A stretch of 64,000 bases of DNA, taken from positions 14,589,168-14,653,167 of the forward strand of contig CM046869.1 of the NCBI GenBank assembly GCA_025617745.1. The letters run 5' to 3'. This document shows, piece after piece, positions 1 through 10,051 of this stretch. The translations under genes were made by a program, and so were the position numbers. This DNA comes from Heliocidaris erythrogramma. Taxonomy: Eukaryota > Echinodermata > Echinoidea > Camarodonta > Echinometridae. The notes beneath the pieces were generated by a model, which was given only the letters and a program-made list of their open reading frames with translations, was not told the DNA's origin and did no database searches. Position 1 is the stretch's first letter, and each line of letters starts with the position of its first letter.

Positions 1-1789
1 GTATTTTTTCACAATCCGAGTATTTTACGGAAATTATTTCAAGAAAGTATATAAGACCTATTTCGTTCCACCCCTAGATTCGACATTGTTCGAGATACGA
101 TAATGGTGTTGAATGATGGGCCATCTTGGATGTGATACTCGGGAAGAATATCGCTGTAGGAAGTCATTTGTTTTCAAATGTAGTTCTTTTCGGCAGTTTT
201 AATTGGTTCTTGACCGATTTGGGTATATATAGGAAAACAAACAAAATTGTATTAATACACCACTCTGGTTTCCTGTTTCCTCTTATACATTATTAAAGTC
301 CCTCGGTCCCCTATTATCATTATTACGTGCGAGCATACAGCATATTAGCAGTCATGTATAAAATAAACCAAACGTTTCAACCTTTTTCATACATTTCGAA
401 TTATGAGAAAAAATATAATAATGAGATAAAGGCTACAAGCTCATAGACCTTCATGATACTAAACTCAATTACACGTTTCGGGGGGAAATTAGATAAACCC
501 GTGTTATCATGTTGTGGTTTTATGTTTCCACTCGTATTTCAAAGTATCCTCAACGATAATGACGTGGCAGTGGTTAGGTAGGACAATACATTATAATTAT
601 AGCAACTTAACATGTTTAAAGCCCTTGATCAGCTACAATGTTCATATATAACATTTATCATGTATATAATTAATTTTTTATGTTTAACCTCAGTCATCGT
701 GACAAGCACGGATTTATCAACCAGTTCATGCGGTCGCTCGAATCCATCATAATGTCTGCAGCTGCTGTTATTGATACTAATATACTTCTCAATCTGTTCA
801 GGAATCTATCAAGGCCTAACAAGCAACATGGGCATAGGACAATGTGTCAGACCAGGAAAAGTAACATGTCCCTGGTCAGACTATCATGACTATACCTGTA
901 TATAGTAGAGTTATCCGGCTGTCCTCTATTAGGCAGGGTGAAAATGGGAATAAATTTCATTACTGGACGCATGGTGTGCAGTAATTTCATGATCAGAAAC
1001 TATTTTTTTGGGAGCAGATATCCTTTCAGGGGGACCTATGGGGGGGGGGGGGTGGTCTTTGCAGATACCCTTTCAAAAGGGGAAGGGGCAACGGGGGGGG
1101 TCTTTTTAGAATTCCGGGAAATGTTTGCTCATAACGGCTAGTCCATATATTTTTCACTGTATTCGTTTTCTAAATGATGAGGACAGAAATATGTAGACTA
1201 TATACTCCTTATACACTGTCTCTTGCAGCATGTGCAGTGTATAATTCAGAGATTTTTAGACTAACTCAAATGTATATACTCATATTTTTTATTGATGAGT
1301 GAAGGAAAGATATACATTTGTCCAGGAAACCCTGCAGGTTATGACTTTTTTTCCGGTTGTCTGCATGCAGCACGGAAAGGGAAAGGATCTTGGAATTTAC
1401 CAAGCTATAGGAAGGGAAATTGATATTAGCAGTCAGTTACTCAGGTGTGCTAAAGGAAATAAAGCATTGACGAAGAGATGATTAATGGCTTTACATCTTA
1501 CCCTGTCTATAGGCCTAATCAAAATATTGTCACAGATCCATTTGTCACTGATCCATATTAGAAACCCTATGAAAGTCAAGGTGTTCTTAAATCACAAGTA
1601 TAAGCATCATACTGATATATCTTTTACAGTTTTTTTAAAATTCGATATGTGGAGGGAAAAAAACTTTCTAAAATGCAACCTGAACTGAATATTGATTTAG
1701 GGAAATTACCGAGAGCTAGAATTTCACATTGGAATTGTCCAATGTGAATGGAATCAAACTTACAGGAATTTCCCAATCATGATGAGAAT

Positions 1790-1870
1790 TTGATTTATTT
1801 ACTTACTTATTCATTTATTTATTCATTTATCTATTTATTTATTTATTTATTTATTATTAATTTATTCATT
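1790..1870. repeat. (TTTA)n microsatellite
   Basis: Degenerate TTTA/TTCA tetranucleotide run; its twin is at about 26563-26650 in copy B. The predicted Leu/Ile/Tyr/Phe-rich peptide across it is a product of the repeat. Confidence 0.85.
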
Positions 1871-2454
1871 TATTATTTTTATTTAAAATACAGGGTAAGT
1901 GAGTTCAGTTATAACAAAAAACTGATTTACTGCTTTACAGCACATTGTATTGTTGGTATACATGCATAGTTAAAAACTAATACGTGAGAGTTGCAGGGAA
2001 ATTATATTTCCTCCTTATCATCAAAGTTATTGGCGTATATGACTTTATACATGTATATATATTATACTAGCAGAAGCAGCCCGTGGACATCCACGGGCGC
2101 TAGCTGTGTTTATGATTAATCACCGTACCGTATATTTGTCACAACAATAAAGTAAATAAAAAGAAAAGTTGGGTAAAGTGTTATTTTGTTACCAAGAAGT
2201 ATTTACAGCAATTGATATGTTTTACTTATCCAAAACTTACAAGAAGTCTAAAATAAATACATTTTCATTTTGATGAAGACTAATTGACGATTGTTTTACT
2301 TTATGAATGACTTAATAATGATTTTATTTATGTTACGTCGGCCCTGTGGCCTGTGGATGACACACGATCTCATTTACACCCATGCGAAGCGCAAAAGCTC
2401 TGACGCTTTATATAGCAAATTTTAGAGAAAGATAACGGCTCGTAGCACTTTTTT

Positions 2455-2520
2455 AGGAGGAAAGTTATTTCAACGTCCGGACTGCTTTTTAGTTATTTGG
2501 ACGTAATACTGCACTGTAAC
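2455..2520 (-). repeat. Fragment of a dispersed GTCCAAATAA repeat family
   Basis: Read on the minus strand this contains TTACAGTGCAGTATTACGTC followed by CAAATAACTAAAAAGCAGTC. The same phrase recurs at 27230-27295 (copy B), three times in tandem at 21617-22140, and twice at 36955-37160. It is interspersed repeat DNA of unknown class. Confidence 0.6.
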
Positions 2521-3070
2521 ATTAATGGGTGCAGGGAAAGGGGAGTTTCCCTCTTCCCCCGTTTTGCGCTCTCGCTTTTTTCTTTCTTCTATTTTTAGTG
2601 GCTGAATAGGAGGGGCCATGGCTCCCCTGTGCCCCCTGTCTACGCCAGTGAGTATATCCATGCACAGAGCTAGATGGAGCGATTTGATCTTGCCATGTTT
2701 CTGTGGTTTAATACTCAAGAGAAATTAAGGCCATGAAAACATAACATAACATGCATAATTAGCGGTACGTCCCTTTTAAAGGATACAAAATAAGAAAAAA
2801 TGAATTTATTGTCATTTTCTTTCAGGGGGATTACTGCCCCCTTATATGGGTCTTGGGAGGACAGACGGATTGACTTTTCCCTACTACCCCCCCCCCCCCC
2901 CGAATACCTAGATACGCCACTGGTATGAGGGCCATTTTCCTATTCACTGTCGTTGTTGATAATATATATGATATAAGTAAAAAGTAGAAATAAATCAATT
3001 TGATTATAAAGAGTCCTAAAATATGAAGTGGCCGAATCCCCCTCCTCTAATTTGTTTAATCTAACAGTTA

Positions 3071-3570
3071 NNNNNNNNNNNNNNNNNNNNNNNNNNNNNN
3101 NNNNNNNNNNNNNNNNNNNNNNNNNNNNNNNNNNNNNNNNNNNNNNNNNNNNNNNNNNNNNNNNNNNNNNNNNNNNNNNNNNNNNNNNNNNNNNNNNNNN
3201 NNNNNNNNNNNNNNNNNNNNNNNNNNNNNNNNNNNNNNNNNNNNNNNNNNNNNNNNNNNNNNNNNNNNNNNNNNNNNNNNNNNNNNNNNNNNNNNNNNNN
3301 NNNNNNNNNNNNNNNNNNNNNNNNNNNNNNNNNNNNNNNNNNNNNNNNNNNNNNNNNNNNNNNNNNNNNNNNNNNNNNNNNNNNNNNNNNNNNNNNNNNN
3401 NNNNNNNNNNNNNNNNNNNNNNNNNNNNNNNNNNNNNNNNNNNNNNNNNNNNNNNNNNNNNNNNNNNNNNNNNNNNNNNNNNNNNNNNNNNNNNNNNNNN
3501 NNNNNNNNNNNNNNNNNNNNNNNNNNNNNNNNNNNNNNNNNNNNNNNNNNNNNNNNNNNNNNNNNNNNNN
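3071..3570. other. Assembly gap (500 N)
   Basis: Exactly 500 N, the usual placeholder for a gap of unknown size. Sequence to the left is the end of duplicated copy A. Sequence to the right (from 3571) does not match what follows copy B after 27845. Confidence 0.99.
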
Positions 3571-3880
3571 GTTTTGTGATGATGAAATGAAATGTTGAGT
3601 GTTAAATGAGTTTTGAAGTGGTGAAATGTTTCACAATCAAAATTTTTGATGTACATCATACATTCATCTCAATACACTGAGTTGCATTTTTTTCTGTCCA
3701 TAAGGTAAGCTGTGAAATCTCATTTTCTACGTATACTATACTGTTAATTGTTTTCCATCTAAAACATCCTATTTAATTTCTAACCAACACTGAGAATTTA
3801 ATATTCTGTATACCATATATTAAGAAGATACACTGAGAGTAAAAGTAGGAAGGAAGGAAGTAAGTTTGATAATTTTCTAT
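3571..3880. other. Unannotated stretch
   Basis: AT-rich sequence with a TGATGAAATGAAATGTTGAG-like simple run beside the gap. I see no gene or repeat boundary here. Confidence 0.5.
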
Positions 3881-3887
3881 CTGGACA

Positions 3888-4190
3888 GCTACCCCCAAAC
3901 TTGAACCCCCTAGGACTATTACCCCCCCCCCCACAAGTGGCTAAATAACTTCAAAGACCACTCCCCCCCCCACAAGTGGCTAAATAACTTCAAAGACCAC
4001 TCCCCCCCCCCCCCCCCCTAAAGTTACCTCTAGACTACAACCCCAGAACCATCCCACAAGGAAAACTACCCAAAGTGAATAAGCACTTTCTTGATATTAT
4101 CTCCTCATGGAGGGTACATGTAGTTTTCCGGGGAAATTTGTCCTAGGGGTAGTTGTTTGCGGATGGTAGTCTAGAAGGTTAAGTCCTAGA
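3888..4190. repeat. C-rich repeat with a 46-bp tandem duplication
   Basis: A unit beginning CACAAGTGGCTAAATAACTT and ending in a C tract occurs twice in tandem (about 3930-3975 and 3970-4018). Flanks carry motifs such as GGGTAGTTGT and CTAGGACTATTACCC, related to the GGACAATTACCCC repeats at 33640-33830. No coding signal. Confidence 0.7.
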
Positions 4191-5590
4191 GTCCTTTCTG
4201 AACCCTAACATGTAGCTGATGGTACTCAAACTAATTATTTTTACAAATTATGAGTTGCCTGTGACAAAGTTCATGATGCTCTCATCACAGACTATAACTT
4301 ACAAAGCGTGATTATATATTGTAGACATGAATTATAGGACAATTATTGATTTTGTGGTACATGTACTTCTTGCGTACACTTACAGTATATGAAACCATAC
4401 ATAACACCCTGATAAGATGTTTTTGTTTGTTATGCTTGTCAGAAGTAGTCTGAGTGCATTCTAAAGTAATGTCTTGCCATTTTATTCTGATAATTGTATA
4501 ACTGATATATTTAAATATTTAATTTTGCATGTATATAATATGGTATTATAACTTTTTTCAGACTACTTTCTAGCTGAATTCTTTCCTCTTTTTCATTACT
4601 GTATGTTTATTTACATTATATACTACTCAGTGTGCATTAGCTCCATTGCTAAAAAATTAGTACTTTTGAATTTTATCAAAGAAAATATATCCTTGTTGCT
4701 TTAGATTAGATAAAGATATATATATGAGCTTATTATTCTTTCCTGTATCATATTATGTACACATAAATGTATATTTTCGTTTTTTGTACTCAGTAACGGG
4801 GAAATTCAGCTTTGACAGCAATTTGTTCCAAAGGAATACAGAAAATCAGAACGACGGCTTAGACGAAATCAGATAACAGAGAGAATGTTGTTTTTTATTT
4901 TTTTAATTAGATCAGTTACTCTAATGGGAATTTAAAATTGACGAATAACTTGAGCTGTGTCACTCTGATGTCATATTAGACAACTCAGCTCTCCAATCAC
5001 TGGCTAAAATGTTTTATTTTCTTACTGATATTGCTGATCAGGATCTTTTCAGGATATATACAAGTATGCAGACATGTATAATAAATTGGAGGATGTGTAA
5101 CATCACGCTGCACAAAATCTATCTCTTGTGTAGCGGTAGCCCAAGTGAAAAGTTACTTAAATTGCATGATATTTTAATAAACAACAAATGGAAGAGTAGT
5201 CCCCATTTACATCACAGTTGAACAACCAATCTCTCGGTTTAAGATTCACTGAAATTCACTGATACATGTATCTGCTTTAAAACATTAATAAATTACTTAT
5301 CATTTGTCAAATCGTACAAACGTTCACCAATCTGATTTTCTGCTTTCACACAGTGCAAGCGGAAAAAGAAAGTTGAATTGCTCTATACATGTAGTGATTT
5401 ATTAATATGCACTTGCAATTTTTATTCTAACTACATGACTGTATTATGATGAACGTTGTCTTCCTTCGATGATATATCTATAAGAAAATTTGGAGTACGA
5501 GAAGTACCTGATAAATACATTAATTTTGTACTATGAAAGAGTTTTGAGAATAAAAATTAATATTATATGAATATAGTACACAGTGTATGT
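4191..5590. other. Unannotated AT-rich stretch
   Basis: About 1.4 kb of AT-rich DNA with no ORF of interest, no TIR pair that I could find and no recognisable repeat. It could be intergenic or intronic. Confidence 0.5.
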
Positions 5591-5642
5591 CTAATATGCA
5601 ATGTGATTGGTTAGATTCGCATCACGTGACGTGCAAAAATTT

Positions 5643-5670
5643 GTTATAGTGCACGATCGTGCACTATAAC
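5643..5670. repeat. Perfect 28-bp palindrome
   Basis: GTTATAGTGCACGA and its exact reverse complement are joined without a spacer, with two nested GTGCAC sites. GTGCA motifs recur nearby (5985-6080), so it is probably part of a small inverted-repeat element spanning roughly 5590-6085. Confidence 0.85.
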
Positions 5671-6344
5671 TTTGATTTTTGCACGGGGAATCCCGTGTTA
5701 AATGAATAGGGGATGAGTCATTTGTGTACGAATGGTATCGTTTGAATTTCATCGTTCTCAGCATGTAATTTCAAGTTTTTGGAGTTCAGAGTGTTACACA
5801 TCATTGGAGAGCTAACATTTGGAGTTCATTTTGTGAGCTAAGCAACTTTTGTAAAGTTAGGAAATCAGCAGTAACAGTTAGATGCAGACTATTCATTCAT
5901 AGACCTATTCCTGAAGTTGGGGCCGGGCCTAATACAGTTATATAGATCTATAGGGTCTATTTACTATAACAATTAGTGCATGTTCTATTTATGCACCATT
6001 ACTGGACTATGAACTCCTAATACTAAATTATCCCTCGTGCAGGTCTGTGATAGACCATGCACTATTTATTTAATAGTGCACTTTAGCCTTTATTTGAAAC
6101 TGCAAGTCCTATTCCTATTATCTCTCTTTCTTTCTCTTTTTTTCCTCGCTATCTCTGTATGTGTGTACCAACAGAGGTATACTTGTGTGACTAATTGGAC
6201 AGTCAAACACAATAGATGCCTTTATTCCGTCAGGCTTGTGTGGCTTTTTTTGCTGCTTGTGTGGCTATTTGAACAATAGAGAGAACAAACTCGGGAAAGA
6301 CACACAAGTATACCAGCTAGAGTATGGCTGCGTTTGTTTAGCAT

Positions 6345-6515
6345 TATGTCCGAGGACATTTTCGGACAGAGAACAACAAAAAAATCATGACAACAATGGT
6401 CCTCGGAAGGCGGACAATAGTCCTCGAACGTCGAACAATGAATTTATGCCTTATTCCGTCGACTGTCCGAGGACGAGTAACAATAGAGGAACAATAGTTG
6501 TCCTCGGAAGTAAAG
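6345..6515. repeat. Cluster of GTCCTCGGA/TCCGAGGAC motifs
   Basis: At least six copies of TCCGAGGAC or its complement TCCTCGGA/TCCTCGAA lie within 170 bp in both orientations, interleaved with AACAATAG. The inverted arrangement suggests a fold-back MITE or a decayed minisatellite. The ORFs across it are explained by the repeat. Confidence 0.6.
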
Positions 6516-6540
6516 CCATGTAAACGTGTGTGTGTGTTCA

Positions 6541-6745
6541 TTCATTCATTCATTCATTCAAAATGGTTTATTGAAAAATACTTTATTCGCGGCAAAGCCG
6601 AATTACAAAAGTTTACAATCATGATTTCAGTAACATCAAACGTGACATATAGTTTGGTATAAACACTTGGAATACATAACTTAATACTTAAATGAAGTGA
6701 ACAAATATATAGAGGAAACGAAAATTGTAGATAAATAATAAAACA
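6541..6745 (-). mobile_element. Possible 3' end of a non-LTR retrotransposon with (TGAA)n tail
   Basis: On the minus strand the sequence runs GGCTTTGCCGCGAATAAAG, TTTTCAATAAACCATTTTG, then (TGAA)n. A short simple-repeat 3' tail after an AATAAA-like segment is typical of L2/CR1-type LINEs. There is no ORF to confirm it, so this is a structural guess. Confidence 0.45.
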
Positions 6746-6810
6746 GTATATGGATATCAGATTACATACTCGTACAACAAATTCCACATTGATTATAATA
6801 TATGTCTTAA

Positions 6811-7228
6811 CTTTTTCAGGACAGGAACTATCTGAGGGCCAAATTGACCACATTCTGCTCCCCAAACTGGCAACAACAATATTTCTCATTCAGTGCTACA
6901 TGGTTAATAATAATAATGTGTTTGAATACAATATACATGATTAGGAATTTGTCGACAGTTGAAAAAAAAATTGCCAATTTTTCTGCAAAAAAAAAATGAT
7001 TATTTTGAACGTCTCAATGTGTTGCCAATTTAACGATTTTAAAGCTTATTTTTGTTTTTTAAATTGATAATTCATGGCATCCGATGCAATATGGTCATAC
7101 AATAAAAATGGACATAGTATGTGCAGAAATTTTGGCTTTTTCTACATATGCATCTCGTATGTTTTCTAGAGCTCTGAGTCAAAAGCCTTTGAACCAAACC
7201 TCAAAATGTAGTCAATTTCTCGAAAGGT
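6811..7228. mobile_element. TTAA-flanked MITE, copy 1
   Basis: Flanked by TTAA (6807-6810 and 7229-7232), with ends CTTTTTCAGG and CGAAAGGT. The interior is clearly homologous to 52550-52941: shared phrases include TGTGTTGCCAAT, GATGCAATATGGTCAT and GTGCAGAAATTTT. TTAA target duplication is typical of piggyBac and Kolobok groups; there is no transposase ORF, so it is non-autonomous. Confidence 0.8.
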
Positions 7229-7334
7229 TTAAGAATTATCATTTCAAATAGGCCTAGTGTAAATTATGAAACCGACATAGATAATTATAGCGGTAAGGAC
7301 ATAATGAGGGCAAGAACAATCACAAAGAAAGAGA

Positions 7335-7545
7335 AAGGGTTGTGTATATGTGTGTGTGTATGTGGGTGAATGACAGAGAGAGAGAGAGAGAGCGCGCGCA
7401 ATAGAGAACTGGTGGAAAGAATACACATACATGATAAAAATAATGAAAAAATTGGATTTGGCAAAATGAGCAAGACGAATGTAATTCAATGAAATATACA
7501 CTCTCTCTCCATTTTATTTCTCTCTATCTCTCTCTATCTCTACTA
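7335..7545. repeat. (TG)n, (AG)n and (CT)n microsatellites
   Basis: Runs of TG (7338-7365), AG (7374-7392, ending GCGCGCGC), and CT-rich repeats (7501-7541). The predicted peptides rich in Ser/Leu/His/Thr are read-through of these repeats. Confidence 0.85.
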
Positions 7546-8159
7546 CCACACTTTGGCTTGACAATGCGAAGTTTTTATACCCATTAACGATACTACTGTA
7601 CATGTATTTAATATTTTATGCTATGACAAGTATCCATCAAAACCGTTTGGGACACTAAAACCTGCTACCGCCCCCCAATCCTGCTATACAATACCCTAGC
7701 AGAAAACAAGGAAAAACAAAAGATTTGTCTTTCTTAAACTAACGCATTTTTATGCACAGCTAAATTGAATTTGAATAAATACAGGTAACTTTTATCTTCT
7801 TAAGGATATATTGCAAAAATAGAAGAGTAAAATTGAAGAGTTTGCTCCCCCCCCCCCTCCCTGATTCAGTCTGGGAGGCACAGCCCCCACAGCCCCATCC
7901 CTCCCCAGCTCCGCCTACGCCCCCGATAGGTCGCAGCCATTGATCAATCCATGCATGGTCGCTCGGAGACGCAGACTTTAAAGGGGAATAAAGAAAAAAA
8001 ACAATAAAAACAAACAGCCTATAATCATGTAGATAATTGTCAGCCAATGACAAATATCTTGAAATTACTCCTATTTGATTATTTAAGAAGGAGAACAGTG
8101 TCTCCAAAAGTTGCAGTTTCCTTGCTTGACATTATCCCATGGGGGCTGCCACTTTATAA

Positions 8160-8452
8160 TTATAATAATAATATGTTCCATTTATATAGCGCAGCTACTA
8201 TATGAATACATGTATACTGCGCTTAATACAAAGTATCACATTATTACCCCGGCTTTAGCCGAGCTGCCATGATAGGCGGCTAAAGCATTCAAGGAATTTC
8301 TTCCTACCGGGTACCCATTTACTTCACCTGGGTGGAGAGTGGCAAATGTAGATTAATGTCTTGCCAAAGGACATTAGCGCCGTGGCGGGATTCGAACCGC
8401 GAACCATGTGAGCCACAGTCCGGTGACGTATCCACTAGACCACGACACCTCT
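8160..8452 (-). mobile_element. tRNA-derived SINE
   Basis: On the minus strand the head is tRNA-like: A box TGGTCTAGTGGATA (8442-8429) and B box GGTTCGAATCC (8398-8388), as in RNA polymerase III internal promoters. Then comes a central segment containing AAATGGGTACCCGGTAGGA, and a (TTA/ATA)n tail at 8163-8180. The words ACTTTA on each side (8152-8157 and 8453-8458) may be a short target duplication. It lies inside the larger inverted-repeat element. Confidence 0.9.
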
Positions 8453-8865
8453 ACTTTACAAAGTAATGTCAGAGCAGATACCCACTGACCTATACACTAG
8501 CTACCATGAGACTCATGATCAGCTGTGGAATGCATGACTCTAGATTTTCTCATAATAAACCATTTTTGTAGTCATGACGTTCAAATGAAGATACTTTTAT
8601 CCTGTCATATAACCTATTTGTGTCAAGATATTTGGTTCAGCTGTTTCTTTTGTTAAGCAGCATTTGGCATGCAGTGTAAGTTGCTTGGTCTGACAATGGT
8701 TTGTCAATTCTTCAAAGAAGTGACAAAGGCCTACAACTGCTCTTAGATATCACCTGTGCGAGACAATGGGGGTACCAAGATGGCTGCCATTTTGCATGGG
8801 TGGCTTTAGTTGTACAATAGTTATTCATTATGCAACATCTTATCCATTCTGTACAGGTAAATGGA

Positions 8866-8905
8866 CATGTACCGCAATGACACAACAGTGTCATTGCGGT
8901 ACATG
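8866..8905. repeat. Perfect hairpin, 18-bp stem, AACA loop
   Basis: CATGTACCGCAATGACAC is followed after four bases by its exact reverse complement. It sits just inside the right arm of the surrounding element, so it is probably a subterminal hairpin. Confidence 0.9.
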
Positions 8906-9082
8906 CTAGATATTATCCCATGGCAGCCCCCGTGGGATAATATCTAGCAAGAAATCTGCAAACTTTATAGAGACTGTTCTCCTTATCAAATCAGAGTATT
9001 TTCAAGATATTTTGAACAGGCTGACAATTTTCCACATGATTATCAGCTAATGTATGTTGAGTTTCATTCTCCTTTCACGATT

Positions 9083-9226
9083 TCTGGGGAGCGTTTCATC
9101 AAGTGTTTTGTCAGTGATTTTTACGGACAACTGTTATAAGCTACCGAAATCCTTGCATCTGATTGGCTGAGAGCAAATTTGTCAGTAAAAATCACTGACA
9201 AAACGCTTGATGAAACGCTCCCCAGA
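9083..9226. mobile_element. Short MITE with ~44-bp TIRs
   Basis: TCTGGGGAGCGTTTCATCAA at the left end continues for about 44 bp and is repeated inverted at the right end (through GATGAAACGCTCCCCAGA) with two or three mismatches. The core is only about 55 bp. No target duplication is obvious, and no coding capacity is present. Confidence 0.88.
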
Positions 9227-10049
9227 TCATGCTCATGATGCTGATTTGACGAAAGTTTATGCATGCTGCGTCGCTAACGCATTTTACATTGTGACGTAAT
9301 GACAGTATCGTTTATGATTGGATGAAAGTGACGACCGATGAATCTTGTACAGAGCATACGCATAGGATCGCATTCTCGGGTATTTTGGGCTGAGAAAATA
9401 AATACTCAGTATCGCTGACATTTGCTCCGGGCTGTATTTCGTAAAATGCATGAGGCCTTAGGTTAGAGTTGAAATTGGGTGTTAAATTTGGTTTAGGGTT
9501 AGGTTTAGTGTTTGGTCCATGTTATAGAATTGGAATTAGAAACCAAATATAGAGTTGGAAATCAAAAAATAGAAGTGGAAACCAAAAATATTAAATTAAA
9601 GAAAAGAGATAAACCTTGGATTACGTGCTATTAAGCGCTCAGTATTAAGAAAACAAAACCTTTTTTTCTCAAGTAATTAAGTCTAAATATAATGACGAGG
9701 TTCTGGAAAGTATAAAAAATATAGAAACGTCTTAACTACAGTTCTCAGAACGGCAAAGCAAACATATTATAATCAACAATTTGAACGATATAAAAAGAAT
9801 TCGAAAAAAAACCATGGGAGCACATTAATGAACTAATTGGCAATTTGGTGAGTCGATTGTGACATTTTTGTGGACAACTCTCCCGTTTGTCGTACACATT
9901 AATTTGCGGTTTTCGTCGAGGCGCTTTTATCCTCGGGGCAGTACTCAAAATATATTGGAGATTGCATATTGTTACAGGTCCTAATGAAAGAAATCCTACT
10001 GAGTAATGCATTTTGAAACTAGATGAATCTTCGACCGCACGCGGTCGGA
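9227..10049. other. Unannotated stretch with degenerate GGTTTAGGGTTAGG and GGAAACCAAA runs
   Basis: Contains loosely repeated GTTAGGTTTAG words (9465-9520) and GGAAACCAAA words (9535-9590), then AT-rich DNA. No gene recognised. Confidence 0.5.
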
Positions 10050-10051
10050 AT

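Larger units (their letters stand above)
1..3070. repeat. Copy A of a ~3-kb duplicated block
   Basis: This block matches 24774-27845 in the same orientation over its whole length (base 1 aligns with 24774). In the parts I compared the copies differ only at scattered bases and in homopolymer length; for example T at 1592 is G at 26366, and the TA run near 226 is two bases longer. The block starts before the window and ends exactly at the N gap. It contains G-rich tracts, a TTTA microsatellite and small hairpins (for example 1722-1747 and 2083-2102), but no convincing gene. Short ORFs are shared by both copies only because the DNA is nearly identical. It could be a true recent duplication or an unmerged haplotype contig. 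Confidence 0.93.
7978..9050. mobile_element. Long-TIR non-autonomous element carrying a nested SINE
   Basis: An arm at 8030-8150 is the reverse complement of 8920-9035: both carry GGCTGACAAT, TTTCAAGATATTT, ACTGTTCTCCTT and TTGC-AGTTT-like phrases, ending internally in ATTATCCCATGGGGGCTGCCA. The outer part (7978-8030) matches weakly. The interior contains a SINE (8160-8452) and a perfect hairpin (8866-8905). No transposase is encoded. The superfamily is not clear because I found no certain target duplication. Confidence 0.7.

Noticed and set aside
680..889. 69-codon ORF present in both duplicated blocks as possible conserved gene
   Set aside because: The copies are nearly identical DNA, so sharing is not evidence of coding. 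The frames diverge at a single-base indel near the end.
8388..8452. Functional tRNA gene on the minus strand
   Set aside because: The A and B boxes belong to a SINE with body and tail; the cloverleaf is incomplete.
9465..9520. GGTTTAGGGTTAGG considered as interstitial telomere repeat
   Set aside because: Only one or two TTAGGG words in a degenerate context.
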